Assembly: GCA_027941995.1 (NCBI GenBank) | Contig: CP115966.1 | Span: 1,550,001-1,614,000 of the forward strand | DNA length: 64,000 bases | Source: Erythrobacteraceae bacterium WH01K | GTDB lineage: Bacteria > Pseudomonadota > Alphaproteobacteria > Sphingomonadales > Sphingomonadaceae | Reading direction: 5' to 3' | Shown here: in pieces, positions 34,427 through 43,334 of the stretch | How the letters are laid out: each line of letters begins with the position of its first letter | How positions within the stretch are numbered: position 1 is the stretch's first letter | The notes under the pieces: generated by a model | What the model was told of the DNA's origin: nothing | The model's input: the letters and a program-made list of their open reading frames with translations, nothing else | Database searches by the model: none | Position numbers and translations under genes: made by a program

Positions 34427-35265
34427 AACCCGTCCCCCATACGCTGCCAGCGCGTGGCCGGAAACCATGAACCGGGGCGCAGCCATTCCGCGCCGCCATC
34501 GGTCGAGAACACGATGCGTTCCGCGCGGCCCACCAGCAGGGCCTGCGGGACCAGGCCGACCCCGCCGCCGGCCTCGGGCGTAAAGCGGCTGTCCTGCGAA
34601 TTGTCGCGGTTGTCGCCCAGCAGGAACATCGCCCCATCAGGCACGCGGACCGGGCCGTAATCGTCCTGCGGCGTGGCGCCGAAATCGAGCACTTCGTAAC
34701 TGCGTCCGCCGGGCAGGCTCTCGCGGAAACGCTTGTAGCTGCAGAAGACGCGGCCCGTGCCGTCATCCTCTCGCGAGGCGCCCCATGCACAGCCGGTATT
34801 GGCGGAGACAGCGACCTTCAGGTCCGGGAGCTTATTCAGCGGCAGGATTTCGCCGTTCAGGATAACCTCTCCGCCTTGCAGTTCCACCACGTCGCCGGGC
34901 AGGCCGATGGCGCGCTTAACGTAGTCGCTGCCGTCGACCGGGTGCTTGAATATCACGATGTCCCCGCGCTCGGGCGCGGATGCGAACCAGCGGCCGGGGA
35001 TGAGGTCAATATCGAAGGGCAGCGAATTGCTGGTATAGCCATAGGGCCACTTGCTGGCGATCAGGTAATCGCCGTTCATCAGGCGCGGCAGCATGCTTTC
35101 GCTCGGAATGTTGAAAAGCGAGAACGCGAAGCTGCGAAACGCCAGCGCGGCCAGCGCGACCAGCAGGATGAAGCGCAGGAAACTGCCCGCGGTTTCCCCG
35201 TCGGCAGACTTGCCGTTTTCCGCTTCCCGCGCAGTCGTATTCGCGTCTTGTGCCTTTTCAACCAT
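34423..35265 (-). CDS. lepB: signal peptidase I
   Basis: The protein has 280 residues from the ATG at 35265. One N-terminal membrane segment (FILLVALAALAFRSFAFSLF) anchors it. The catalytic Ser57 is in IPSESMLP and Lys117 in DYVKRAIGLPGD; GDNRDNSQDSR near residue 210 is the box E signature. It cleaves signal peptides on the periplasmic face. An upstream ATG at 35301 is in frame but lacks conserved sequence. It heads the lepB-rnc-era unit and is divergent from pgi. Confidence 0.95.
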   Translation of the reverse strand: MVEKAQDANTTAREAENGKSADGETAGSFLRFILLVALAALAFRSFAFSLFNIPSESMLPRLMNGDYLIASKWPYGYTSNSLPFDIDLIPGRWFASAPERGDIVIFKHPVDGSDYVKRAIGLPGDVVELQGGEVILNGEILPLNKLPDLKVAVSANTGCAWGASREDDGTGRVFCSYKRFRESLPGGRSYEVLDFGATPQDDYGPVRVPDGAMFLLGDNRDNSQDSRFTPEAGGGVGLVPQALLVGRAERIVFSTDGGAEWLRPGSWFPATRWQRMGDGL

Positions 35266-35318
35266 TGGCCGCTTCCCTAGGCGAGCAGGAGAAAGCGGCA
35301 AGAGGAAAGACGTTCACG

Positions 35319-36860
35319 ATGGCAAGCGATATCCAGCAGGCATGGCAGCAGATCGAACAGGTGGAAACGCCTACGCTTGAGGCCCTTTTCGCTGCCGACG
35401 CCGACCGGGTGGCCAGCTTGTCCGGCAGGATCGACTGGGGGGAGGGGCTGGATGCCGGCGGTATCCTGTTCGACTGGTCGAAAACCCATCTCTCCGCCGA
35501 ATTGCTGACCGCGTTCGAGGCGCTGGCCGGGGCGCGCGATTTTCCCGCCATGCGCGAGGCGCTGCTGACAGGCGCGAAGATCAACGTGACCGAAGGCCGC
35601 GCGGCCGAGCATACCGCACCGCGCGGGACGGGCGCCGATGCCAGCGTGGAAGAGGCCCATGCCCTTCTGGCGCGGATGAAAATGCTGGTCGATGCGATAC
35701 ACCAGGGCGCCCTGGGCGAGGTGAAGCACCTGATCCACGTGGGCATCGGGGGCAGCGCGCTGGGTCCGGCGCTGGCCGTCGATGCCCTGACGCGCGACCT
35801 GTCGCTGGTCGACGTCCATGTCGTCTCGAATATCGACGGCGTGGCGCTGGAGGAGGCGTTTGCCGCCTGCGATCCCCAGACGACGATGGTCGCCGTAGCC
35901 AGCAAAACCTTCACCACGATCGAGACCATGACCAATGCCGAAAGCGTGCTGAAATGGCTGCGCGATGGCGGTGTGGACGATCCTTCCGGCCGGGTGGTTG
36001 CGCTGACCGCCAACCCGGAAAAAGCCGTCGAATGGGGCGTAGACGAAACCCGCGTGCTGCCCTTCATGGAAACGGTCGGCGGGCGCTACTCGCTCTGGTC
36101 CAGCATCGGATTTCCCGTCGCCATCGCCGCCGGATGGGACGAGTTCGAGGCTATGCTGGCAGGCGCTGCGGCCGTCGACGCGCATTTCGCCAGTGCGGAA
36201 GGGCGCGAGAACCTGTGCCTGCGCGCCGCCTTCGCCGACCAGTATTACAGCCGCGTGCGGGGATGCCAGACCCGCGCCGTCTTCGCCTATGACGAGCGGC
36301 TGGGCCTGTTTCCCGACTACCTCCAGCAACTGGAGATGGAATCGAACGGCAAGCGCGTGACGAGCGCGGGCGATCCGGTCGATGGCCCGACATCGCCGAT
36401 TACGTGGGGCGGGGTGGGGACCGATGCCCAGCATGCGGTCTTCCAGCTTCTGCACCAGGGTACGCATCTGGTTCCGGTGGACTTCATCGCCAGCATCGCG
36501 CCGGGAGATGAACTCGACCCGGCCCATCACCGCATCCTGCTGACCAATTGCTTTGCACAAGGTGCCGCGCTGATGGCGGGCGGCAACATGGCAGCAGACG
36601 GCAAGGACCCCGCACGCGCCTTCCCCGGCGACCGCCCGAGCGCGACCATGCTGTGCGACTATCTCGACGCGGCGACGCTGGGCGCTCTTATCGCCTTCCA
36701 CGAGCATCGGACCTTCGCCAATGCCGTGCTGCTGGGCATCAACCCCTTCGACCAGTTCGGCGTCGAGCTGGGCAAGAAGATGGCGAACGATATCGAAGAC
36801 GGGGAAGCGGAGTTCGATGCCAGCACCATGGCCTTGCTGGAGGCATCGGGTCTTTCCTGA
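35319..36860 (+). CDS. pgi: glucose-6-phosphate isomerase
   Basis: The protein has 513 residues from ATG 35319, with AGAGGAAAG upstream. The phosphosugar loop HVGIGGSALGP, VASKTFTTIETMTNA, the signature VGGRYSLWSSIGFPVAI near residue 250 and the C-terminal PFDQFGVELGKKMA are all PGI hallmarks. It interconverts glucose 6-phosphate and fructose 6-phosphate in the cytosol. A small hairpin, CCCGCC (36929..36934) with GGCGGG (36945..36950), follows but without a T run. Confidence 0.95.
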   Translation: MASDIQQAWQQIEQVETPTLEALFAADADRVASLSGRIDWGEGLDAGGILFDWSKTHLSAELLTAFEALAGARDFPAMREALLTGAKINVTEGRAAEHTAPRGTGADASVEEAHALLARMKMLVDAIHQGALGEVKHLIHVGIGGSALGPALAVDALTRDLSLVDVHVVSNIDGVALEEAFAACDPQTTMVAVASKTFTTIETMTNAESVLKWLRDGGVDDPSGRVVALTANPEKAVEWGVDETRVLPFMETVGGRYSLWSSIGFPVAIAAGWDEFEAMLAGAAAVDAHFASAEGRENLCLRAAFADQYYSRVRGCQTRAVFAYDERLGLFPDYLQQLEMESNGKRVTSAGDPVDGPTSPITWGGVGTDAQHAVFQLLHQGTHLVPVDFIASIAPGDELDPAHHRILLTNCFAQGAALMAGGNMAADGKDPARAFPGDRPSATMLCDYLDAATLGALIAFHEHRTFANAVLLGINPFDQFGVELGKKMANDIEDGEAEFDASTMALLEASGLS

Positions 36861-37012
36861 GATGGGCCGGACGGTCGCTTTCGATTGACTTTGTGCGCCG
36901 CAGCATCCATCTGCATGTCATCGAGACGCCCGCCAGCGTGAAGCGGCGGGAGTGAGACAGCTCCATCGCCCCGGCAGCGCCTCGGTCCTTTTCTTAGAAG
37001 CTTCCCTATTCA

Positions 37013-37035
37013 CGCGGGTCGTTTTGACACCCGCG
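37013..37035 (+). promoter_or_regulatory. hairpin in the leader of the DEAD-box helicase gene
   Basis: CGCGGGT (37013..37019) pairs perfectly with ACCCGCG (37029..37035) in the 234-base gap between pgi and the helicase gene. Long structured leaders are typical of cold-inducible RNA helicase genes, so this may be such a leader. The gap shows no other gene. Confidence 0.3.
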
Positions 37036-37094
37036 CCGCGCCCGGAATCCGTTCCGAGAGCGCGCCGCATATCTTGCGAGTTCGAAACACACAC

Positions 37095-38519
37095 ATGACA
37101 ACCCAAACCGACCAGACCACGTTCAACGATCTGGGTCTTTCGCAGCCTGTCCGGCAGGCTCTCGACCTGAAGGGGTATTCCAACCCCACGCCGATCCAGG
37201 CGCAATCCATTCCCCATCTCCTCGAAGGGCGCGACCTGCTGGGTATCGCCCAGACGGGCACCGGCAAGACCGCGGCCTTCATGCTGCCCAGCATCGACAA
37301 TCTGCGCGAGGCGGACAACCGCACGCCGTTCAAGTCGTGCCGGATGCTCGTGCTGGCACCGACGCGCGAACTGGCCGGCCAGATTGCCGACAGCGCGAAG
37401 GATTACGGCGCGATGGCGGGCCTGAAAGTGCACTCGATCGTCGGCGGCACTTCGGTCAACAAGGACCGGAACAAGCTGCACCGCGGGACCGACATCCTGG
37501 TTGCAACACCCGGCCGCCTGCTCGACCTGATCGACCAGAAGGCGTTCAATCTCGGCAGCGTGGAAATCCTCGTTCTGGACGAAGCGGACCAGATGCTGGA
37601 CCTCGGCTTCATCCACGCGCTTCGGCGCATCGTGCCGATGCTGCCGGACGATCGCCAGACCTTGCTGTTCAGCGCCACCATGCCGGGTTCTATCAAGGAA
37701 TTGTCGAAGAATTACCTGACCGATCCCGTCCATGTCAGCGTGACCCCCGCGGCCACTACGGCAGAGCGGATCGAGCAGTATCTCCTGATGGTCCAGCAGG
37801 ACGAGAAACAGGCGCTGCTGCAGATGATCCTGCAAGGGCGGTACGACACGCCCGGCGAACTGGAACGCGTGCTGGTCTTCGCCCGCACGAAGCACGGCTG
37901 CGACCGGATCGTGAAGAAGCTGGCGCAGGCCAATATCGAGGCGAATGCCATCCACGGCAACAAGAGCCAGCCGCAGCGCCAGCGTGCGCTCAACGACTTC
38001 AAGTCGGCCAAGGTACCCGTGCTGGTCGCAACCGATGTCGCCGCGCGCGGGATCGATATTCCGGGCGTCAGCCACGTGATCAATTACGAGCTGCCCAATG
38101 TGCCGGAACAATATGTCCACCGCATCGGCCGCACCGCGCGGGCGGGCAAGGACGGGATCGCGATTGCGTTCTGCGCGGAGGACGAGCGCTCCTACCTGAA
38201 GGACATCAACAAGAGCACCGATGCCGAGTTCGAACGCCTGCCGTTGCCGGAAAATTTCCGCGCGGTGGTGGAAGGTGTCGGCCCGACCAAGCCTGCGCCC
38301 AAGCAGCAGCGCGGCAGGGTTCAGGCCAAACCGCGCGCCGGTGCGCCCAAGCGCAAGCACCCCTCGCGCGCAGGCAAGCCGAACCGGGGCCAGGGCGGCA
38401 GCGGTGAAGGCGGCGGACAGGGCCGGCCCGGTGGTGGCGGCGGACGCAATCGTCGTCGGCGCAGCGGGGGCGGCAACGGTGGTGGCGGCGGGGGCGGAAA
38501 CCGCAACCGCCAGGGTTGA
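37095..38519 (+). CDS. DEAD-box RNA helicase (RhlE-like)
   Basis: The protein has 474 residues. It has the Q motif (FNDLGLSQPVRQAL, PTPIQAQSIP), motif I AQTGTGKT, motif II DEAD, motif III SAT, motif V ATDVAARGIDIPG and motif VI HRIGRTARAG. The last 80 residues are a Lys/Arg then Gly/Arg-rich disordered tail (GGGGGRNRRRRSGGGNGG) that should help RNA binding and condensate formation. Roles in ribosome assembly and cold growth are typical. The ATG at 37095 precedes the conserved Q motif directly. Confidence 0.93.
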   Translation: MTTQTDQTTFNDLGLSQPVRQALDLKGYSNPTPIQAQSIPHLLEGRDLLGIAQTGTGKTAAFMLPSIDNLREADNRTPFKSCRMLVLAPTRELAGQIADSAKDYGAMAGLKVHSIVGGTSVNKDRNKLHRGTDILVATPGRLLDLIDQKAFNLGSVEILVLDEADQMLDLGFIHALRRIVPMLPDDRQTLLFSATMPGSIKELSKNYLTDPVHVSVTPAATTAERIEQYLLMVQQDEKQALLQMILQGRYDTPGELERVLVFARTKHGCDRIVKKLAQANIEANAIHGNKSQPQRQRALNDFKSAKVPVLVATDVAARGIDIPGVSHVINYELPNVPEQYVHRIGRTARAGKDGIAIAFCAEDERSYLKDINKSTDAEFERLPLPENFRAVVEGVGPTKPAPKQQRGRVQAKPRAGAPKRKHPSRAGKPNRGQGGSGEGGGQGRPGGGGGRNRRRRSGGGNGGGGGGGNRNRQG

Positions 38520-38608
38520 TTGCCCGGCCTCTGCGGAAACTCCTGCGGCGCCGATGGTTGGCAAGGGACAGCTGTCCCGCCATATCGCGGCGACAACAGG
38601 AGATTTTC

Positions 38609-39958
38609 ATGGCCGACTACGATTACGACCTTTTCACGATAGGCGCGGGCTCCGGCGGGGTTCGCGCCTCTCGTGTTTCTGCCGCGCATGGGGCGAAGGT
38701 CGCGATTGCCGAGGAATTCCGGGTCGGCGGCACCTGCGTGATCCGGGGCTGCGTGCCCAAGAAGATGCTGGTCTACGGCGCGCATTTTGCGGAAGACCTG
38801 GAAGACTGCCAGAAATTCGGCTGGGAAATCGGTGACGCCAAGTTCGACTGGATCAAGCTGCGCGATAACGTGCTGGCCGATGTCGACAGGCTGGAAGGCG
38901 CCTATACCGACACGCTCGAAAGCCACGAGGTCGATATCTTCAAGGAACGCGCCCGGATAACGGGTGACCATGAAATCACGCTGGAAAGCGGCAAGACTGT
39001 CACCGCGAAACATATCCTCATCGCGACCGGCGCCCATCCCCGAATGCCAGAATGCCAGGGCGCGGACCTGGCGATCAGCTCCAACGATGCCTTCCATCTC
39101 GATGAGCTGCCGAAGAAGATCATCATTGCCGGCGGCGGCTACATCGCGAACGAGTTCGCCGGCATCTTCAACGAATTCGGCACCAAGGTGACCATCGTCA
39201 ATCGCGGCGACCAGATCCTGCGCGGCTATGACGAGAGCGTGCGCGACCGCCTGCTGCAAATCTCGATGACGAAGGGCATCCAGTTCCGGTTCAACACGGT
39301 ATTCGAATACATCAAGGAATGCCCCGACGGCGGCTATTTCGTGAAGCTGAGCGATTGCGAGGAAGAGCATGTCGACCTTGTCATGTTCGCTGTGGGCCGC
39401 GTGCCGAACACGAAGGATCTCGGCCTGGATAGCGTCGGCGTGGAGCTGGGCGACAATGGCGAGGTGAAGGTCGACGAGTTCAGCAAGACCAATATCGATT
39501 ACATCTATGCCGTCGGCGACGTCACCGACCGGGTGCAGCTGACGCCAATCGCCATTCGCGAGGGGCAAGCCTTTGCCGACAGCGTCTTCGGCGACAGCGA
39601 ACCCTATGCGGTCGATCATGGCTGCATCCCAAGTGCCGTGTTCAGCCATCCGCCCATCGCCTCTGTCGGCATGACCGAGGGCGAGGCGAAGAACACGCTG
39701 GGCGGTGTAAAGGTCTACCAGTCCGATTTCCGGCCGATGAAGAACGTGCTGGCCGGACGCAACGAGCGCAGCCTGTTCAAGATGGTCTGCGATGCCGCCG
39801 ACGACCGGATCGTGGGCATACACATGATCGCGCCCGAAGCGCCGGAAATGATGCAGGCCGCCGCCATTGCGGTGAAGGCGGGACTGACCAAGGCGGACTT
39901 CGACGCGACCACGGCCATCCATCCGACCATGGCGGAAGAACTGGTGCTGATGCGCTGA
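38609..39958 (+). CDS. gor: glutathione-disulfide reductase
   Basis: A class I flavin disulfide reductase of 449 residues. The FAD site TIGAGSGGVRASRVSA starts at residue 10, the redox pair Cys43 and Cys48 lies in GGTCVIRGCVPKK, the NADPH site is IAGGGYIANEFAG near residue 171, and the C-terminal HPTMAEELV carries the catalytic His-Glu pair. It keeps glutathione reduced in the cytosol. The GCVPKK form and the GSGGVRASR loop separate it from dihydrolipoamide dehydrogenase. An AGGAG ribosome site precedes ATG 38609. Confidence 0.94.
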   Translation: MADYDYDLFTIGAGSGGVRASRVSAAHGAKVAIAEEFRVGGTCVIRGCVPKKMLVYGAHFAEDLEDCQKFGWEIGDAKFDWIKLRDNVLADVDRLEGAYTDTLESHEVDIFKERARITGDHEITLESGKTVTAKHILIATGAHPRMPECQGADLAISSNDAFHLDELPKKIIIAGGGYIANEFAGIFNEFGTKVTIVNRGDQILRGYDESVRDRLLQISMTKGIQFRFNTVFEYIKECPDGGYFVKLSDCEEEHVDLVMFAVGRVPNTKDLGLDSVGVELGDNGEVKVDEFSKTNIDYIYAVGDVTDRVQLTPIAIREGQAFADSVFGDSEPYAVDHGCIPSAVFSHPPIASVGMTEGEAKNTLGGVKVYQSDFRPMKNVLAGRNERSLFKMVCDAADDRIVGIHMIAPEAPEMMQAAAIAVKAGLTKADFDATTAIHPTMAEELVLMR

Positions 39959-40000
39959 GGGTTCAGGGGCGATACAGGCGGGGCGGACAAACTGCCCGAA

Positions 40001-40909
40001 GTGATCCGCCGTCTCGCCCCCGTCGCCATCGCGCTCGCGCTCGCGCTGTCATCCTGTTCTCCAGGCACCGGCAGCGAGACCGACCCTGCGCCGGAGACTG
40101 AAGAGGCAGGAGGCGCCGGTTTCGCCACCCAGATTGATCCGCCGCTTCCCGACTATGCGCGCCTGATCGAGGCACGGCCGGAAATCGCCGCGCGCAATGT
40201 TTTCATAGAGCCATCAGGAGAGCCTCCGCCGGATGCGAAATCGATCGGCGATCTGTGGATCAAGCGGCTGGAATCGCGCGATGCGCTAGACGGTATCGGT
40301 TTCAGCGAAGCAGGCTCCGAAGCGTTTGCGCGCCTGCTCGACACCCGAATGTCGCGCCGGGATTTCGACGCCTGGGTGAAAGCGAATGGCTGGGACGTTC
40401 CGCGGCACATCGCTTTCCACTTCATCGACGCGCTTTCCTTTCCGGATGTGACTGCCGAGGCGCGGTCACGCATTCGTTACTGGCCGGCGCAATCGGGCCG
40501 CACGGGGATGCAGAAGATGGCGGCGTGGCACGGGAAGGTATTCGTGCGCGACGGCTGTTTCTTCGTGCGCAAATATGACGGCTCGGAATCGCTTGCATGG
40601 TTTCTCGCGGAAACCGGGCTCGACGTCGATGACGAGGGGTTTCTCGTGCTGAGGGACCGGCGGACAGGCTGGATCGTGGCCCGCGTCGGGGAGAAGATGA
40701 CATGGGCCGGGCCGAATGCCCTGAAGATTACGCCGAGCCAGAAAGCGGAGCTCTACGCCGCCTGCGGAAAACATCCCGTAGCAAGCGTCGGCAATCCGGA
40801 ATCGGAGGAAAGCGTCATGGTGCGATACCCGCATGTGCGCGAGCCCATGCCGCCGCATCCCGCAACACCGCCCACTCCGTCATCGCCTGCGGCACCTGCA
40901 TCGGATTGA
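40001..40909 (+). CDS. lipoprotein of unknown function
   Basis: The protein has 302 residues from a GTG start. The N-terminus is a lipoprotein signal with lipobox LSSC, lipidated Cys at residue 19. An acidic linker leads to a folded part at about residues 45 to 265, with many Trp/Phe and two cysteines (DGCFFVRKYDGSES and YAACGKH) that could pair in the periplasm. The last 30 residues are Pro-rich (MPPHPATPPTPSSPAAP). I recognise no family. It lies between gor and pccB on the same strand with 42 and 81 base gaps. Confidence 0.72.
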   Translation: MIRRLAPVAIALALALSSCSPGTGSETDPAPETEEAGGAGFATQIDPPLPDYARLIEARPEIAARNVFIEPSGEPPPDAKSIGDLWIKRLESRDALDGIGFSEAGSEAFARLLDTRMSRRDFDAWVKANGWDVPRHIAFHFIDALSFPDVTAEARSRIRYWPAQSGRTGMQKMAAWHGKVFVRDGCFFVRKYDGSESLAWFLAETGLDVDDEGFLVLRDRRTGWIVARVGEKMTWAGPNALKITPSQKAELYAACGKHPVASVGNPESEESVMVRYPHVREPMPPHPATPPTPSSPAAPASD

Positions 40910-40990
40910 CGCTGCGCCGCGCATCCGGCAACGCCTTTCGCGAAACGATAATACGCCGGGGCGCGCGCCATGCCCCCCCAGGGAGAGCAC

Positions 40991-42523
40991 ATGTCCGCCA
41001 ACATCGCCGAAATGGAACGCCGCCGCGAAGCTGCCCAAATGGGTGGCGGCCAGAAGCGCATCGACGCGCAGCATGCGAAGGGCAAGCTGACCGCGCGCGA
41101 GCGGCTCGACGTGCTGCTGGACGAGGGCAGCTTCGAAGAGCTCGATACCTATGTCGAACATGACTGCACCGATTTCGGGATGCAGGACCAGAAGATTCCC
41201 GGCGACGGTGTCGTCACCGGCAGCGGCACGATCAATGGCCGGCTGGTTTATGTCTTCAGCCAGGATTTCACCGTGTTCGGTGGCTCGCTGTCGAAACGCC
41301 ATGCGGAGAAGATCTGCAAGGTCATGGACACCGCGATGAAGGTCGGCGCGCCGGTCATCGGCCTCAACGATTCCGGCGGCGCGCGCATCCAGGAAGGTGT
41401 CGCCTCGCTCGGCGGCTATGCCGAGGTGTTCCAGCGCAATGTTCTCGCCAGCGGCGTCGTCCCGCAACTCAGCGTCATCATGGGACCGTGCGCTGGCGGC
41501 GCGGTGTACAGCCCGGCCATGACCGACTTCATCTTCATGGTGGAAGACAGCTCCTACATGTTTGTCACCGGGCCGGACGTGGTAAAGACGGTGACCAACG
41601 AGGAGGTGACGCAGGAGGAACTGGGCGGTGCGAAGACGCATACTACCAAGACCAGCGTCGCCGACAATGCCTTCGAGAACGATATCGAGGCGCTGCTCGC
41701 AACGCGCAATTTCTTCGACTATCTGCCGCTCAGCAATCGCGAGGAGGTGCCCGAACGCCCGACCGCCGACGCTTGGGACCGCGAGGAGCATAGTCTCGAC
41801 ACGCTGATCCCGGCAAATGCCAACCAGCCTTACGACATGCACGAGGTTATCCGTAAGACTCTGGACGAGGGCGACTTCTTCGAAATCCAGCCGAACCACG
41901 CCGCCAACATTATCTGCGGCTTCGGCCGGGTCGAAGGGCGCACGGTGGGCGTGGTGGCGAACCAGCCGATGGTCCTCGCCGGCGTGCTCGACATCAATTC
42001 GTCGAAGAAAGCCGCGCGCTTCGTGCGCTTCTGCGACGCCTTCGAAATCCCGATCCTGACCTTCGTCGACGTGCCCGGCTTCCTTCCCGGCACCGCGCAG
42101 GAGCACAACGGCATCATCAAGCACGGCGCGAAGCTGCTGTTCGCCTATGCCGAGGCGACCGTGCCCAAGATCACCGTCATCACACGCAAGGCCTATGGCG
42201 GCGCATACGACGTGATGGCGTCCAAGCACCTGCGCGGCGACCTCAACTACGCTTGGCCCACCGCCGAAATCGCCGTGATGGGCGCAAAGGGCGCGGTGGA
42301 GATCATCTTCCGATCAGAGCGCGACGATCCCGACAAGATCGCCGAGAAGACCAAGGAATACGAAGACCGCTTCGCCAACCCCTTCGTGGCCGCACAGCGC
42401 GGCTATATCGACGAAGTGATCTACCCGCACTCGACCCGCAAGCGGATCGCACTGGGGCTACGCAAGCTGCGGACGAAGCAGCTCGAGAACCCGTGGAAGA
42501 AGCATGACAATATTCCTTTGTAA
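40991..42523 (+). CDS. pccB: propionyl-CoA carboxylase beta subunit (biotin-dependent carboxyltransferase)
   Basis: The protein has 510 residues from ATG 40991, with GGGAGAG upstream. It has two crotonase-like carboxyltransferase halves. The acyl-CoA site [18 protein letters not shown] and [16 protein letters not shown] lie in the first half; [21 protein letters not shown] and [16 protein letters not shown] in the second. This pattern is typical of PccB rather than AccD. With the alpha subunit at 49076 it converts propionyl-CoA to methylmalonyl-CoA, which the epimerase and mutase downstream take to succinyl-CoA. The cluster context makes propionyl-CoA the probable substrate. Confidence 0.93.
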   Translation: MSANIAEMERRREAAQMGGGQKRIDAQHAKGKLTARERLDVLLDEGSFEELDTYVEHDCTDFGMQDQKIPGDGVVTGSGTINGRLVYVFSQDFTVFGGSLSKRHAEKICKVMDTAMKVGAPVIGLNDSGGARIQEGVASLGGYAEVFQRNVLASGVVPQLSVIMGPCAGGAVYSPAMTDFIFMVEDSSYMFVTGPDVVKTVTNEEVTQEELGGAKTHTTKTSVADNAFENDIEALLATRNFFDYLPLSNREEVPERPTADAWDREEHSLDTLIPANANQPYDMHEVIRKTLDEGDFFEIQPNHAANIICGFGRVEGRTVGVVANQPMVLAGVLDINSSKKAARFVRFCDAFEIPILTFVDVPGFLPGTAQEHNGIIKHGAKLLFAYAEATVPKITVITRKAYGGAYDVMASKHLRGDLNYAWPTAEIAVMGAKGAVEIIFRSERDDPDKIAEKTKEYEDRFANPFVAAQRGYIDEVIYPHSTRKRIALGLRKLRTKQLENPWKKHDNIPL

Positions 42524-42530
42524 TTGATCT

Positions 42531-42791
42531 ATGGAATGGGTCTGGGCCTCTTGCGCTGCTCTCTGGACGCTGGGCGTTGCTACACTTGCGAAGTGGGCTT
42601 GGTTCGCCCGCGCCCGCTGGAGCGCCCAAGGTTTCGTTGACAACGGTTTGGGGACCCGAATTGTGTTGAGGGACAATCCCCGATCATTCGCGATCATGTT
42701 GTTAAGCATGCGCGCGTTAGCCATCGTCGGCGCTTTGTTCGCCGTGTTTGGCCTGGCCATTACTCTTGGGTGGATCTGGAAAGCACTATGA
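42531..42791 (+). CDS. small two-pass membrane protein in the propionate operon
   Basis: This 86-residue product has hydrophobic segments at about residues 3 to 25 and 58 to 83. No family is recognised. It starts eight bases after the pccB stop and overlaps the epimerase ATG by four bases (ATGA), so it is translated with its neighbours. Base composition is less GC-rich than the flanking enzymes, suggesting later insertion. A role in the operon is unproven. Confidence 0.62.
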   Translation: MEWVWASCAALWTLGVATLAKWAWFARARWSAQGFVDNGLGTRIVLRDNPRSFAIMLLSMRALAIVGALFAVFGLAITLGWIWKAL

Positions 42792-43225
42792 AACTCGGCC
42801 GTCTCAATCATATCGGCATCGCGACGCCCTCGATTGCGGAATCGCTGCGCTTTTATCGCGACGTCATGGGCGCGACGATCAGCCATGAGCCGTTCGACCT
42901 CGAGGAGCAGGGGGTGAAGGTCTGCTTCGTCGACACGCCCGGCCACGACGGCACCAACGGCACGCAGATCGAGCTGATCGAGCCGCTGGGTGAGGGCTCC
43001 ACGCTGACCGGCTTCCTCGCCAAGAACCCGGCGGGCGGGCAGCATCATGTCTGCTACGAGGTCGAGGATATCGAGGATGCCCGCAAGTGGTTCGAGGGGC
43101 TGGGCAAGCGCATTCTCGGCCCCACGCGCATCGGCGCGCACGGCACGCCGATCTTCTTCCTCCACCCCAAGGACATGATGGGCCAGCTGACCGAGATCAT
43201 GGAAACGCCGAAAGACGGGCATTGA
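42788..43225 (+). CDS. mce: methylmalonyl-CoA epimerase
   Basis: A VOC-fold metalloenzyme of 145 residues. Metal ligands fit His8 (LNHIGIA), a His of the 86/87 pair (GGQHHVCYEV) and Glu137 (GQLTEIMET). KRILGPTRIGAHGTPIFFLHPKD is the typical C-terminal core. It interconverts (S)- and (R)-methylmalonyl-CoA between the carboxylase and the mutase. The ATG at 42788 overlaps the membrane-protein gene, and the mutase gene follows after a repeat-bearing spacer. Confidence 0.94.
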   Translation: MKLGRLNHIGIATPSIAESLRFYRDVMGATISHEPFDLEEQGVKVCFVDTPGHDGTNGTQIELIEPLGEGSTLTGFLAKNPAGGQHHVCYEVEDIEDARKWFEGLGKRILGPTRIGAHGTPIFFLHPKDMMGQLTEIMETPKDGH

Positions 43226-43239
43226 TTGCTCCCCCATCG

Positions 43240-43264
43240 TTGGCCCGGACTTGATCCGGGCCAA
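43240..43264. repeat. intergenic palindrome (first of two)
   Basis: TTGGCCCGGA (43240..43249) and TCCGGGCCAA (43255..43264) pair perfectly around CTTGA. The spacer between mce and the mutase gene carries this and a related palindrome in opposite orientation; such elements are, in my recollection, scattered in Sphingomonadales genomes. Confidence 0.7.
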
Positions 43265-43297
43265 TGCTTTCTTCAATCCGGCGCTCTGGTAAGCTGG

Positions 43298-43318
43298 ACC
43301 CCGGATCGAGTCCGGGGT
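43298..43318. repeat. intergenic palindrome (second of two)
   Basis: ACCCCGGA (43298..43305) and TCCGGGGT (43311..43318) pair perfectly around TCGAG, followed by GACG. Core and loop resemble the inverse of the element at 43240. It ends 16 bases before the mutase ATG. Confidence 0.7.
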
Positions 43319-43334
43319 GACGAGAGATTTCGAG

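Noticed and set aside
38321-39922. Long antisense frame over glutathione reductase and the helicase tail
   Set aside because: The poly-Pro run is the complement of the Gly-rich helicase tail; no protein family is recognisable.
43226-43334. Cobalamin riboswitch before the mutase gene
   Set aside because: The spacer is too short and consists of two simple palindromes, without the multi-helix core of that riboswitch.
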